Shown: positions 1 to 11,765 of the stretch, one piece after another
Position numbering within the stretch: position 1 is the stretch's first letter
Layout: each line of letters starts with the position of its first letter
Origin: Microdochium bolleyi
Lineage: Eukaryota > Ascomycota > Sordariomycetes > Xylariales > Microdochiaceae
Assembly (NCBI GenBank): GCA_001566295.1
Contig: KQ964252.1
Location: forward strand, 620,001-684,000
Length of the DNA: 64,000 nt
Reading direction: 5' to 3'
Notes under the pieces: generated by a model
Seen by the model: the letters and a program-made list of their open reading frames with translations, nothing else
The model's database searches: none
Told to the model about the DNA's origin: nothing
Position numbers and translations under genes: made by a program

Positions 1-3000
1 GGACACTGGCACCAGACGATCCTAGTCTGCGTTCAAAGATGAAATTACTTCGTGGCTACTGCTACCAAACGCCACCTAGGTAAGTCGGGGCGCCTGCCTC
101 TGATTTCGGGACACAACGACATAGTTGCGACTTGTAATGCCCTGTTGGACTTCGTGGATCAACCGATCCTCTTATCTCTGGACTACGGGGACGTCTTCTG
201 GTCCTTCCTTTGGACAGTCATAACCTGCCTGCGAGGCGAGTTGGATTTGGACAATGTGCTATTCCCGGCCGCCCACCTGGGATCATGCAGCAGGACTTGG
301 GTTTTGTTACCACATCGACAATGTAGGCACTGCTTGTAGCTCGCGACTACCCCGGACCTTATTTACTTCCTGACTTCTTGATATCTGCTCTGCCAAATCA
401 CGAAAACACCCGGACTCGACTTGGTTTTTTGTTTCCCGCACGACTCTAGTCAATCCGGTTACGCTTTGAGTCCTTATCATGGACGACAGTCTGTTTTTCG
501 GACATCAAATGCAGAAGTACACACCACCCCGGGATTTGTCGCCTTCCCTCACTCAACCTTGAACCGATGGACCGCACCAATATGATGCCACTGCCTGCCC
601 CATCGGAATCAGAGGATTGGATTCGGACTGGCCGCGGCTGGACTGCGCAGGTGCCACTGTTCGCGAACGACACCTCTATTGGTTCGGAACTCGCGCATTT
701 CCCTTGCCAAGAGGATTGAGGGATGTTCACCCAGCGTCGGCATCTTAGTACCTTGCCTTGTCCACCTTACAGGACACAGTCTGGACTGTTCCCTTCCCGG
801 ATTGGGACCCACTACCACCAATCAACCCTGGACCTCCTTTTCGGACGACATGTCTCTACCGGGTTTTCTTTACTGTGTGGTAGACTTCCGGGAGTAGAAT
901 CGCCGTGTTTGTGATGAGGTCGTGCTGGGCGTTTCTTTGTCTCCGTTGTCTGGCAGTACCATCTGTGTACGGTGTTGTGTGTCGTGTTTGCTCAGGCGGG
1001 GTAGTTGTAGCAGATGGGATCAAACGGGAGTGGACTGGTTGGGAGCCGGGTTTGTGTCTGGAGGTGGGTTGTTGTCGCTGTTGTTGGCGCATGTTGGGAC
1101 GGGTGAATTGTGAAGCACGGGTTGGGTCTCGTCGAGAGTATCAGGGCCTTCCTTCCATCCTCGTTGTGTACTTTTCGTCATGTGCAGCGGTGTTTAACTA
1201 CTATAAAGCGGCGTGGGCGGGGAAACCGATGGGGTGTTAATGCCAGAAGGATGACGTGTGTCTCTTATATTATGTGTGTTGGATATTGTCACTGCTGCTC
1301 GTGATTTGTGTCTCGTGCTGCTGCTACCAGGCCGCCATCGTCGTTGTTGTCGTTGTCGTGTTGTGTCGACTTAAAAACCTTTTGGCCTGGTCTACCTGCA
1401 AGTCAAGTATCCGGAGGGTAACGGACAGAAACTCCTGCTCACACACGGGTGTAAGTCCTTCAAATAAGGTCTCGCGGTGATCATCTACGGCTTATAATAC
1501 TACAAAACATCCAGGTTCGTGCCTTTGTGGACGGCTTATTGCCTGCCCGCCTTGATTTTCCTTTCTTGCTTCGAAGGAGCAGGCTCGGGTTCTGTAGCGG
1601 CTGGTCTCTCTTTGTGCGGACGCGGAGAGACCTTCCTTCGCCTGCGTGACCAACAGGCCTAGACACTCTGGTGCAGAGCAGCTTTCAACTGTCGCCTGCT
1701 ACGCTATTGCTTACGATTGAAGAATATATCCTCCTATTGGTGATTGCGTACACACACGATAGTTATCCTCGTCCTGGACAAGAGACGACGTTGACATGGT
1801 GCAAAGCCAGGCATAAAAAAGTGGGACCTCGTCGTTCTTTCGATTCACAACAAAGCCTGGCCTGGAGCAACGTTGTTTTTGTTTTTCCTCGTTCCTGCTT
1901 GGTGGGGTCGGGTTTCCCTTCGATCCAGATTTCAAGGGGGGCAGCAGGGGTCCAAGGCAAGAAAACAAAGCAAGACTCTGGAGGGGTCCCTCAGGTCCTC
2001 AGAAATCATCGGCAGAGTGGGGACGGGCGGCCAGCCACGCAGCGAGAGCAGTCCAGTCAGTCACCGCCTCGAACTTGAAGTTGGTCCTCCTGCTTGGACC
2101 GTTGATGCGAATGGCACCAAACTCCTCGTTCACGCCGTCTTGCAGCCGCGACCAGGCGGATCTACGCTACTATCTGCCGAGTCTCACAGGTTGTGTCAGG
2201 GCACCTTCTGCTTGGGGTGGGAGGCCCCTCGAACAGGTCCTCGAACATTTACTTATGCCTGTGCCCGTCCGGCTGCACGATGACGGCTGGCGGAGTCACT
2301 TGCCATGTGGGAACGAGGCAACGGGCAGATCCTGGAGTCAGTCGCAAGCAGAGACAACGCAGTTTTCCCGCCCAGGGACACGTGCTCGAAGCGCAGGCGT
2401 GCGTGCCCGAGTCAGCGGGACGGCCGCCGCTCTGTCGCTCGCCCATGCTGCGGGTCGTTCGTTGGTTTGCTTGACGGGCCGGTACGAGCGAAGCAGCTCT
2501 GCTCACCAAAATTTTCCGCCTGGTGCCCCAAAGGTGATGTATCCAATGTAGCCAGGGCGCGCGCTCGAAAGATGGTGGTTGATTTGATATGAGGCCGCTG
2601 GGCTGGGCTGGCGCAGGGCCACAAAGTGAATTTTGACAGGCCGTACCCCACTATTGGCCACTCGCGCGCCCCCTGTGGTGGGCTGCCCCTCCATCTTTGA
2701 GAGGGACTCGGACTCGGTGCAAGATTTGGGTGATAGGCTGCGCTGCCCACCAACTACCGAGACTCGAGATGAGGGTGCCCCCGGGGATCGATGCAGGCTG
2801 TAGAGTGCCGACCGGGCCTCTCTAGCTTGGGGAGGATTGTCTACGACATGTTTGGCAGAAGACGACGGGCCCTTTTGACGGGATGGCGAGTGGGATGGCG
2901 GTTAGACAGGTTCCAGATCGGCGGGCGGGCGGGCGAGTGAGCGGTGCCAAAGTGCTTGCGCTTGCGTGTCTCACAAAATTCACCGTGAAGAAGGTCCCTT

Positions 3001-3437
3001 TGCGTGCCTGCCCCATGGTGCTCCCTGGACTAATTACTGCGTAAGCCGACCCTTGGGCAAGGTCACCGCAACCGCTAGCTCTAGCCTATCGTACGCACGA
3101 GAGCGCCGCCCTGTGGGCTGAGAGAGACCAAGCACGAGCAACCACCTCCGAGTCCTAACCCCCCTCCACACCTGTCACCCACCCTCGATCCCGTGCCAGC
3201 TCCTCGGCGGCGACGGACCTTTTTTTTCCCATCGAGCAAGCAACCAAGCACCCAAGCGAGCAAGCAACCTCCTGCCTCCACCCACGCCGTCCACCCTCTC
3301 CCGGGCCTCTGGACGCAATCCTCCCTTCGGCAGACCGATCAGCCACCTCTCCTGCCGGTCCACCGCCTGTGTGCATCGGCACTCTTCTCGATCAACCACA
3401 GCACTACTCGCGGCCGCGCGCCGACGTCTCGCCCACC
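1..3437. other. Gene-free stretch upstream of NMD5
   Basis: No open frame here shows a recognisable domain, coding-like composition or a convincing exon chain on either strand. The longest frames (for example 2075-2551) have unstructured Arg/Pro/Ser-rich translations. The last few hundred bases (about 3190-3437) are rich in C, A and pyrimidine runs, with repeated AAGCAAGC-like units near 3233-3270, and probably form the NMD5 promoter and 5' leader. An unannotated lncRNA or a fast-evolving small gene cannot be excluded. Confidence 0.5.
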
Positions 3438-6400
3438 ATGAACGCCGAAGCCATTCGGAGTCGCATCGTCGGCTCCCTCTCGGCCGACGCCAACGTGCGA
3501 CGAGCTGCAGAGCTCGAGCTCAAGGCTGTACGTCCAACCCACGGCGTCCCCCTCCTTCTCCCGAGCCAGTTCGCCGCCCTCGGGCGAGAAGGACGAGGCT
3601 GCTGCTCGCTGCGGTGGTGGCCGGTCCTTCTACCGACATTTGTCCTGTTTCTGCTGCAGAGTCCAACTGACCCTCCTCACTCCAGGCCGAGAGCCATGCT
3701 GGCTTCACCGACGTCCTCGTAGAGATCCTCAGCGCCGAGGCCGAGGATGCTGTTCGCCTCTCGAGTACGTCTCACCCACCCCTCGAGCCCAGTATCAGAA
3801 AAGAACCTTGCGTGTCCACGCTGCTCGAGATGTCTACGAGCAAAAACCGCTAACCCCTCCCCCTCCTTAGCCGTCATCTACCTCAAGAACCGCACGAACC
3901 GCGGCTGGTCGAAAAGCGACCACTACCCCGACGAGACGCTCATCGCCGAGGATGAAAAGCAAAGATTCCGAGACCGCATCCTGCCCATCCTCGCGGCCTC
4001 TCAGGGCCCGACCCGGCAACAGATCCTGCAGATGATCCAGCGCATTCTGCACTTCGACTTCCCTGGAAAGTGGCCAAACTTTATGGATGTCACCCTCAAC
4101 CTCCTCCATGCCAACGACCCTTCTTCAGTTCTCGCCGGTCTCCAGTGCCTGCTCGTCACCTGCCGGGCGTACCGCTTCAAGGGATCACAAGATAATGGCA
4201 GGGCAGAGTTTGACAAGGTTGTCGAGGCCAGCTTCCCTAGGTTGCTTCAGATCTGCCAGGAGCTGGTCAACCAGGAGAGCGACGAGGCTGCGGAGATGCT
4301 TCATATGGCCCTCAAGGCGTACAAGCACGCCACATGGGTATGTCCTGGGCTTTTGACCCTTTTGCGATTGCTGGAAGTTTCACGCTAATCTTCTCTGTCT
4401 GTTCAAGCTCGAGCTCTCCCCCTTCTTGCGCCAGCACGATGTCAACATTGGCTGGTGCACAATCTTCCTCAACACTGTCTCGAAGACCATGCCTGCGGCA
4501 GCCATGTCCGAGGACCTCGACGAGCGCGAGCGTCACCACTGGTGGAGAGCCAAGAAGTGGGCATACTTCAACCTCAACAGACTTTGGATCAGGTCAGTAA
4601 CGATATCTTTGGTGCGTGTCCCTCGAAAAAGCAGTACACTGACTTATGCAGGCACGGAAACCCTTCGAGTCTCACCACGAAGAGCGACGATGTCACGAGA
4701 TTCGCCAAGGAATTCGAGTCGACCATCGCCCCGGAGGTCCTCAAACACTACCTGCAGGAGATTGAGAAATGGGTCAGCAAGACAGCCTGGCTCAGCAAGC
4801 CCTGCTTGTCGTACACGCTTGTCTTCCTGGACGAATGCTGCAGGCCGAAGTCCATGTGGACACACTTGAAGCCTCACCTCACGAACCTGGTCACGCATCT
4901 CGTCTTCCCCGTGCTTTGCCTGACCCCCGAGGACCTGGAGAAGTTTGAGGACGAGCCTGAGGAGTATCTCCACCGCAAGCTCAACTTTTACGAGGAGGTC
5001 TCGTCGCCGGATGTGGCTGCGACAAACTTCCTGGTCACTCTCACCAAGGTCCGCCGGAAGCAGACCTTCGAGCTCTTGACTTTCGTAAACTCTGTCGTCA
5101 ACGAGTACGAGCAGGCCGAGGAGAGCAAGAAGAACCATGTCGCCAAGGAAGGCGCGCTGAGAATGATTGGCACTCTTGCACCAGTCCTGCTCGGCAAGAA
5201 GAGCCCGATCGCAGACCAGGTCGAGTACTTCCTGGTCCGCTACGTCTTCCCCGACTTCAAGAGCCCGCTGGCCTACCTGCGCGCGCGTGCCTGCGACTGC
5301 ATCGAGAAGTTCGAGCAGCTCAACTTCAAGGACCAGAACAACCTTCTCGTCATCTACCAGAACATTCTCAACTGCATGGCCGATTCCGCGCTCCCAGTCC
5401 GCGTTACTGCAGCCCTCGCACTGCAGCCTCTCATCCGCCACGACATCATCCGCACGAGCATGCAGCAGTCGATCCCGACCATTATGCAACAGCTGCTCAA
5501 GCTCGCCAACGAGTGCGACATTGACGCCCTGGCTAATGTAATGGAGGACTTTGTCGAGGTGTTTGCCGCCGAGCTTACGCCGTTTGCCGTGGCTCTCAGC
5601 GAACAGCTCCGCGACACCTACCTCCGCATTGTGCGCGATCTTGTTGAGAAGAACGACGCACGGGCTGGCGATGACGGTGACTTCAGCGACTACCTTGACG
5701 ACAAGAGCATAACGGCGCTTGGCGTCCTCCAGACAATAGGCACCCTCATCCTGACCCTGGAGAGCACACCTGATGTGCTGTTGCACATCGAATCTGTCCT
5801 GATGCCGGTGATCCAGATTACGCTGCAGAACAAGCTCTACGGTGAGTTTATTCCTGTGCATCGTTGATCCCCCGAGTGACTGCTGACACTGCATATAGAC
5901 CTCTACAACGAAGTCTTTGAAATTATCGACAGCTGCACATTTGCTGCCAAGGCCATCTCGCCGACGATGTGGCAGGCCTTCGAGCTCATCCACGCCACTT
6001 TCAAGTCTGGCGCTGAGCTTTACCTCGAGGATATGCTACCCGCTCTGGACAACTTTGTGCAGTTCGGCGCTGGTGCCCTTGCCCAGAAGCCCGAGTACGT
6101 ACAGGCTCTGTATGGCATGGTCGAGGACATGTTCTCCGACCCCAAGGTTGGCGGTGTCGACCGGATCTGTGCATGCAAGCTCGCAGAGGCTCTGATGCTC
6201 AGCCTGCGTGGCAGCATTGACCAGCAAGTTACTGGCTTCATCAGCATGGCCATGTCGGTTCTCAACGGCAGTGACGTCAAGGTCAAGTCCTACAAGATCC
6301 ACCTGCTGGAGATGGTTATCAACGCCATCTACTACAACCCCATCCTCGCCCTGCAGGTTCTCGAGTCCAAGCAGTGGACCAACAAGTTCTTCAGCCTGTG

Positions 6401-7121
6401 GTTCGGCAGCATGGACAGTTTCAGCCGTGTCCACGACAAGAAGCTCTGCATTGTCGCCATTGTGTCGCTCCTCAACATCAGCCCCGACCAGATCCCGGCC
6501 AGCGTGTCGACAGGCTGGCCCAGGCTTCTCCAAGGCATCACAACCCTCTTCAAGACGCTGCCCAGCGCGATGAAGAACCGCGAGGAGGCCCTCAAGGACG
6601 ACTTCTCGTATGACCCCAGCAGTTACGACTACGAGGATGAAGACGAGTGGGATGGCGACGAGGCCAACTGGGCTGCTGAGGAAGGTACCGAGGAGCCTGC
6701 CGAGGGCCGCGACGAGTCTACAGCCTACCTCGAGTTCCTCAATGAGGAGGCTGCCAAGTTCAGCCAGCTTGAGAGCACATACAGAGACGCCGATGACTCG
6801 GAGGACGAGCTTGGCGAGGACAGTGTCCTGCTCGAGTCCCCCCTGGACCGCATCGAGCCGTATCAGCTGTTCCGCAACGTTTTGATGAGTAAGTGGATTG
6901 GTATACGAAACACCCTCGCGCAAGTGCTAACTGAGCTTCTTACAGAAATGCAACAAGAGAACCCGCAGTTCTACCAGGGCTTGGCTGGTCACTTGTCTGC
7001 TGATGAGCAGGCGGTTGTCCAGCATGCTGTTGGCCAGGCCGAGACTGTCGCCGCCCAGCTCGCCGCCCAGGCTGGGCAGCAAGGCTCGCCAGGAGCTCCT
7101 GCGAACGGGGGTGCCCGGTAG
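3438..7121 (+). CDS. NMD5: Importin beta-family nuclear transport receptor (importin-7/8, Nmd5/Sxm1 type)
   Basis: Seven exons: 3438-3527, 3686-3764, 3871-4337, 4408-4592, 4652-5841, 5899-6888, 6946-7121. They sum to 3177 nt, a 1058-residue protein, the usual length for this karyopherin group. All introns are GT-AG with CTAAC/CTGAC-like branch sites. The N-terminus (LSADANVRRAAELELK) followed by YLKNR and a GW step is the importin-beta N-terminal domain that binds Ran-GTP. HEAT-type helices fill the rest. Near residues 870-960 there is a very acidic stretch (YEDEDEWDGDE), typical of importin-7/8. Such receptors carry cargo such as ribosomal proteins and stress kinases through the nuclear pore. 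The start lies in a CCACCATGA context. The family is clear; yeast has two paralogues (Nmd5, Sxm1), so the symbol is approximate. It converges on ISN1. Confidence 0.95.
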
Positions 7122-8071
7122 AGCAGTGTGCGTGTGGAAGAAACTGATAGGTGCCGTCGATCGAGATTGACTGCTTCCGGTCGCTGGCTCACGGCCAAGG
7201 AAGGTCCTCGGCTTATCTTGTGGATTGTGGGGAGGTGCCCAGACGCCATGGGCGTGGTCCGCTACAAGATATGCCTTGAGAGCAGGGTGGTAGGCAACCT
7301 GGAGCTTGGGCATAATGGATTTGGCATTCGAACGAAGGATAGCAACTGTCTTGGACTTGTTTGTCCCGGAAGTAGTTGCGCGGATGGGAAGAGCAGTCGT
7401 CGCTATCATGCCGGCTGCCAGGGGACGAGATGCGGTCCGCACATGGTCCCTCTCCAGTCATACGGATACCGGGATCATCGTCGATGCCGCTCGTAGTGAT
7501 GATGATGCCACGAGCAAAACGGTAAGGAAAGGAAGAAATAAAGACAAGGAAGCAGTGGTGGAGGAAGATTCCCCGAAATGTTTCCCCCCAAATCACCAAA
7601 GAATAGTTAGAACATCTGCAAGCTACCCGACACCCAAAAAATACGGAAAAGGATACAAGACACGAGACAAGGCAATAGTGTGTTTGAACAGTGCCAGCGA
7701 TTGTCATGTAGGAATCCACAGATGTGTTACAGGAAGCTTCATGATGGCATTGGATAGACTTCGTCTCCTTTGGGGGTTGATGTGTTTTGCTACGACATCT
7801 CTTGGAGGTCCTGAAGGTGGTAAAATTGACAAGAAATGCACTTTCACCTGGTACAATCGTGGGCTCCCATTTTCGTCCTAGCTCTGAAAGCCAGTTTCAG
7901 GGATTCTTCCCGGGGCAAAGTCGGCTAGCCATTTCCCTTCTGTCACTGTCCAGGTAGCAATATTGACTTGTGATCGGTTGGTTTTTTTGGATTGATAGTA
8001 GGTATTTCTTTGTTCTTCCGTAGTGCTATAAAGTACACACACGCGTCCAAGCTCGCCGCCGCCACCTCCCT
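7122..8071. other. Convergent 3' region between NMD5 and ISN1
   Basis: This stretch holds the 3' UTRs of two converging genes. A 191-codon frame at 7306-7881 (+) has no recognisable domain and is not accepted as a gene. No RNA gene or repeat was seen. Confidence 0.5.
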
Positions 8072-9199
8072 TCAGCTGATCTTCTTGCCCATGAACCCGG
8101 CGAGCTCGTCGAGCAGCTCGACCGTCTCGGCCGGGTTTGCGATCCAGGCGGTGGTGCCGACGCTGCGGGCCTTGAAGTCGTTGCTGCCCGCGCTGAGGAA
8201 CTGGTCGCCGACGTGCAGCGTCTGGTCGCCTTTGATCATGCCGCCGTCCGACGGGCTGGAGCCGCCGAACCACTTCTGGCACACGCTCACGCCCCAGCTC
8301 TTGTCGCCAATGTCGACGAAGACGTCGCGCCCGCCGTTGAAGGCGCAGAAGGGGACGGCCTTGCTGCTGTTGTTGTCGGCGCCGCCCGTGGCGCGGACGC
8401 TGAGCTCGAGCGTCTTCTGGACGACGAGGACCGTCTCCTCGAGGGACTCGCGGGGGATGCGGATCTTGGGGTCCGTGGGGATGATGCCGACGGCGCGGTC
8501 CTTGCGCATGACGGTGGCCGGGAGGGCCATGGTCTTTACGCAGTCGCGCAGCGCGGCCTCGGCCATGTCGAGCAGGCGGTCGATGCTGTCCTCGGACCAG
8601 GCGAGCATCTCGGGCGTGAGCCAGCGGCTGCGGGGCACGGGCGCGAGGAGGAACTCGGACGTCGGGTCGAACTCGAAGAGGTAGTTTGCCTCGCCGCCCA
8701 TGATGACAATGTTGTGCCGCTGCTGCGGGGTGAGCACTTCGGAGGCGGCGATGGCGTCGAGCAGCCCGTGCAGCCGCGAGTAGTACCGCTCCGACGTGGT
8801 GTAGCCCGCCGCGGTGACGATGCCGATCTTGACGTTCTTGCGCATGAGGTCCAGCATGCGCGGGATGACGGGGTTGTCCGGCTCCAGGGACTCGCCGTCG
8901 TCGTAGAGCGTCACGTCGCCGTCAAAGGTGGCGAGCTGGAGCGAGCCGTACGTCGTGACGGCCATGAGCTGCGCCGTGTTGAGGATCAGCCGCACGTCGT
9001 TGAACGAGGGCGAGACGTAGCGCCGCGACGAAATGTACCGCTTGCGGTCCTGCGACTTGAAGGCCGCCTCGAGCGGCAGTCGCGTGAAGAAGCTGCCGAT
9101 CGAGGGCACGAGCATCTTGAGCTTCGACGGCAGCGGGTGCACGGCCTGCTCCAGGCGGACTGTGGGCCGTGGCTGTCAGTCCGGGGAACATTGCATTAC

Positions 9200-9243
<44 letters not shown>

Positions 9244-9639
9244 AAGGTTTTTGGAACTCACTGTGGTCGTCGAGCATGGTCTCGACATCCCGCATGATCT
9301 CGGCGTACCGCCGGTGTGCCTCCTCGGACATCTCGGCGACGCCGGTGTCAAAGACGCCCGTGGGCTGCGAGTAGAGCACGAACGGGACGGCGAGCAGGCC
9401 CTTGATCCATTCTGGACGAGGCGCAAGTCAGCCTGGTGTCCGAGCTGTGTGTACATGGGTGTTGATCCAGAGCATCATCCAGGAAACCCTTTCAATTACC
9501 TATAAACTGATCTCTCCGGTGCGTCTTGAGGGCGTCTGGTGGTCCTGGTTAGCATCCAGTCTCGGCCTGTCTTTGGAAAGAATCATCTCATCGGAGCAAT
9601 GATCTCAGACTCACATTCCACGCGGTATCTGGACGTCAT
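8072..9639 (-). CDS. ISN1: IMP-specific 5'-nucleotidase
   Basis: Four exons on the minus strand: 9639-9615, 9535-9500, 9411-9262, 9159-8072; 1299 nt, 432 residues. The enzyme hydrolyses IMP to inosine in the cytosol, in purine salvage and inosine production. The N-terminus MTSRYRVE-YALKTHRRDQFIEW is the ISN1 signature and supports the very short first exon (25 nt). The HAD-like nucleophile motif FDGDVTLYDDG is at residues 149-159 (D150, D152). Later conserved blocks are GIVTAAGY, MGGEANYLFEF and DVFVDIGDKSWGV, and the C-terminal VGDQF segment is present. The length fits the family. Intron 3 (9160-9261) contains a (CA)21 tract on the sense strand. All joins keep frame. Confidence 0.95.
9201..9242. 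repeat. (TG)21 dinucleotide microsatellite in ISN1 intron 3
   Basis: Forty-two bases of uninterrupted TG on the plus strand, read as CA in the ISN1 transcript. It lies between the GTGAGT donor (9261) and the acceptor (9160) and makes this the longest intron of the gene (102 bp). Confidence 0.97.
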
Positions 9640-10369
9640 TGTGCCGGTTTGCAGGGATAGCCAGGTCCCCCCTTGTCAAGAGATATCGACTTCGGTATGA
9701 GGTATAGGTGCCGACACTGCTGAGGCAGAAGCGGGGAAAGAATAGAGTCTGAGGGTGGAAGTGCTGTCACGAGATTGAGCCGCGGAGGGTGAGATTGAGC
9801 GATGAGGGATGAAGAGGAAGCTATCAGGAGGTGAGACACGGAGGAGGTACTCACGAACTGCAGAGGCGGCGTTGGCCGCGTGACAGCGCCCACTGCCGCT
9901 GAGGTCCGACGGGGACGGTGGGGAATCGGGCCCAAGTCGGTCTGGGGCAGACTGCCCGATGCAGCTTAAGCCAGGAACCAGAACCAAAGGAGCTGCACCG
10001 CAGATAGCTCCAGGGTCGCCTTACGTACAAATTGGACCTGGGCACGCCAGCTGTCCAGGTGTGCTCACCGCTCGCCGGACGGGGTGATGCTGCTGTTCGG
10101 TGTCGTGGCTGGCCCGCCCAATGGGACGGGTCCAAGTCGCGAGGAGAATGCATCGCGGGGTAGGGGACCGGCACAGGCGTCAGCTACACACCATCGATGG
10201 ACATGTGAAGCGGCCGGAATATAGAAGGCCGGCTCAGTCACCATGCCAAAAAGACAAGCCAGAAAGACATGCAACACGTTGAATGCTACCAACAATCCAT
10301 AGCCATGTGAATCAAGTTGACGGACAAAAAAAGAAGTCGACATCTTGGATGCCTGCTGTGCTATATCAG
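9640..10369. other. ISN1 upstream region and 3' flank of tRNA-Ser
   Basis: No coding signal is seen. The left part should hold the ISN1 promoter, on the minus strand. The right end is the 3' flank of the tRNA gene and includes its T-run terminator at 10326-10332. Confidence 0.5.
10326..10332 (-). terminator. RNA polymerase III terminator of tRNA-Ser
   Basis: A run of seven T on the minus strand, 37 nt beyond the discriminator base of the tRNA gene. The interrupting 67-bp segment contains no run of four T, so the first strong Pol III stop after the promoter boxes appears to be this one. Confidence 0.75.
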
Positions 10370-10518
10370 CGACGCGAGCAGGATTTGAACCTTTGGCGGG
10401 GTTAGCTGGATGTTCCTGATATCCTGTAGACGCATGCCTGCACGTTGTGTGGCTTACCTGCGCTCCCGAAGGAAATAGATTTCTAGTCTATCGCATTAGA
10501 CCACTCTGCCATCGCGCC
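10370..10518 (-). tRNA. tRNA-Ser(AGA), interrupted in the T-arm by an intron-like 67-bp segment
   Basis: Read on the minus strand, the exonic parts are 10518-10458 and 10390-10370. They fold into a complete 82-nt class II tRNA. The acceptor stem is GGCGCGA/TCGCGTC. The anticodon stem ATAGA/TCTAT carries loop CTAGAAA, anticodon AGA. A long variable arm has a TTCG loop, and the discriminator is G, as in serine tRNAs. The T-stem GCAGG/CCTGC forms only if 10391-10457 is removed. The A box (TGGCAGAGTGG, 10511-10501) is intact. The B box (GGTTCAAATCC, 10391-10381) is also intact because its first G is the last base of the insert. There is no intron at the canonical 37/38 site. It is either a functional gene needing an unusual splicing step or an interrupted pseudogene. 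Confidence 0.93.
10391..10457 (-). other. Spliceosomal-type intron candidate inside tRNA-Ser
   Basis: The 67-bp insert begins GTAAGC and ends AAAG. It has a perfect fungal branch site, GCTAAC (10406-10401), with the branch A 11 nt before the end. Removing it restores the T-stem exactly. Length, donor, branch and acceptor all fall in the range of mRNA introns in this window; three of those also end in AAAG (IlvD-type gene, P-loop ATPase intron 1, phosphatase intron 2). The boundary is ambiguous by one base because G flanks both ends. I see no obvious bulge-helix-bulge structure at the ends. Confidence 0.7.
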
Positions 10519-11390
10519 AGAGCTTGTTGTTACGAACCATCACCTTATCGATCTACATGATCTCTTTATGTTGAGGCGAGAAAGGGGGTGGTTTCCCTCC
10601 TTCGCTCGAAAGTGCGCCCGATCGCCCAGGTCGTCGGCGACGACGACAACCAAGCGGCACCTTCCCTTGTGCACCCCATCGCCATTCTCTCTCGTCACAG
10701 CATTGACCTACCTAAGCGTGTGCAATGTGCCTGCCAAGTCCACCACCTCACATCTTCTCGACCCGTGACTTCATATCTATACCACTTCACGCACATCACA
10801 GTTCGAGATCAGGCTTGTCATGCTTTGCTTTACACGTGCTGTTTTATTTCTCATCGCGAAGTGAGTCCTTCTCGCTGTGTACGCCGCGTTTCAAGACGCC
10901 CACTTCTGTGTGTTGCTCTTGGCTTGCTCTGCCAGGTGCCTCAATCGAGGTCTTGGTATCAGACTTGGTTGCGACCATTTCTCGCCCTGTGTGAACGCCC
11001 TGATGTCCCTATGCTATGACCATCGTCACCCAGGAAGAAAACCTCGCTCTACATGCTGTTTCGTGAAAAGGTCTCCATCTTGCTCGCTGCAAGGAAATGG
11101 TGACATACAAACGGTAATGCGCCAACGCAGCTTCTTCTGTGAAGACTGCCTCATTCGAAGAAGAAAAGGAAAAGGGGGTATTGTGTTGTGCGCTGCTGTG
11201 GTGTGAACAATGAAATCATGCCGACCAATATTGTATCATGAAAGAAGGCTGAACCTATGGCCACGCCCTTCTATTTTCTGGGGCGGAAATAAAACGCTGA
11301 TGAATGGGGTATGTCGGGGCTTGGAAATCATATGACAAGTGGAAACGTAAGTGGTTGTTTTTGTTGTGGTGTTGGTTGTAGATGTGCGCC
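10519..11390. other. Gene-free stretch between tRNA-Ser and the zinc-ribbon-like frame
   Basis: No gene recognised. It is the 5' flank of the tRNA gene and the probable 3' UTR of the minus-strand gene ending at 11766 or 11391. Open frames here lack domain-like content. Confidence 0.45.
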
Positions 11391-11765
11391 TCATGACCAA
11401 GACGAGTATCGTCGTCCATGGATGAGCTTCAACGGCACTTCTGCATCGGTGTACATGACGATCGTCTTGCAGCCCTGTGCCTTGTCTTGCGTCGGGCCGG
11501 CTGTGTCGTGCTCGTGTTGCTGCTGGTGACATTGTGGACATGTAACAACTCCGGCTTCATGGTTGTCTGCTTCGTCGATTCTGAGCCCGCAACCTCGACA
11601 GACTTGACCAGGCCGCCGCGCGGAGACTACGTCGATGAGTCCCAGTTTGCTGTTCAACATGATGTCGCTGGTGGTGACTTGGCCTTCGGGTACTGTCACC
11701 TCAAGTGGCGTATCCGCCGTTCCAGTGGCTCCGGCAAGATGTATCGGCTGCTGTGTTTCGCGCTT
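11391..11765 (-). other. In-frame open extension beyond the stop of the 11766-13487 gene, with a zinc-ribbon-like motif
   Basis: After the TAG at 11768-11766 the same minus-strand frame stays open for 124 codons and ends in TGA at 11391. The translation looks protein-like: PLEVTVPEGQ, then LNSKLGLIDVVSARRP, a four-cysteine ribbon (CRGCGLR, 15 residues or so later CPQC), and TIVMYTDAEVPLKLIHGRR near the end. The first ATG in this frame lies just before LNSKLGL and would give an 82-residue protein. It could be a C-terminal exon joined by an intron I could not find, a nonsense-interrupted extension, a readthrough product, or a separate small gene. Confidence 0.55.

Noticed and set aside
4644..5993. 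449-codon open frame on minus, antisense to NMD5
   Set aside because: It lies opposite NMD5 exon 5 and its composition mirrors the GC-rich third codon positions of the sense gene. No domain is recognisable.
7306..7881. 191-codon open frame on plus after NMD5
   Set aside because: No domain, no introns and no good context; it lies in the expected 3' UTR between convergent genes.
8213..9505. 430-codon open frame on plus, antisense to ISN1
   Set aside because: It is a shadow of ISN1 codon bias. The translation is Val/Glu/Arg/Gly repeats with no family resemblance, and it runs through the (TG)n tract.
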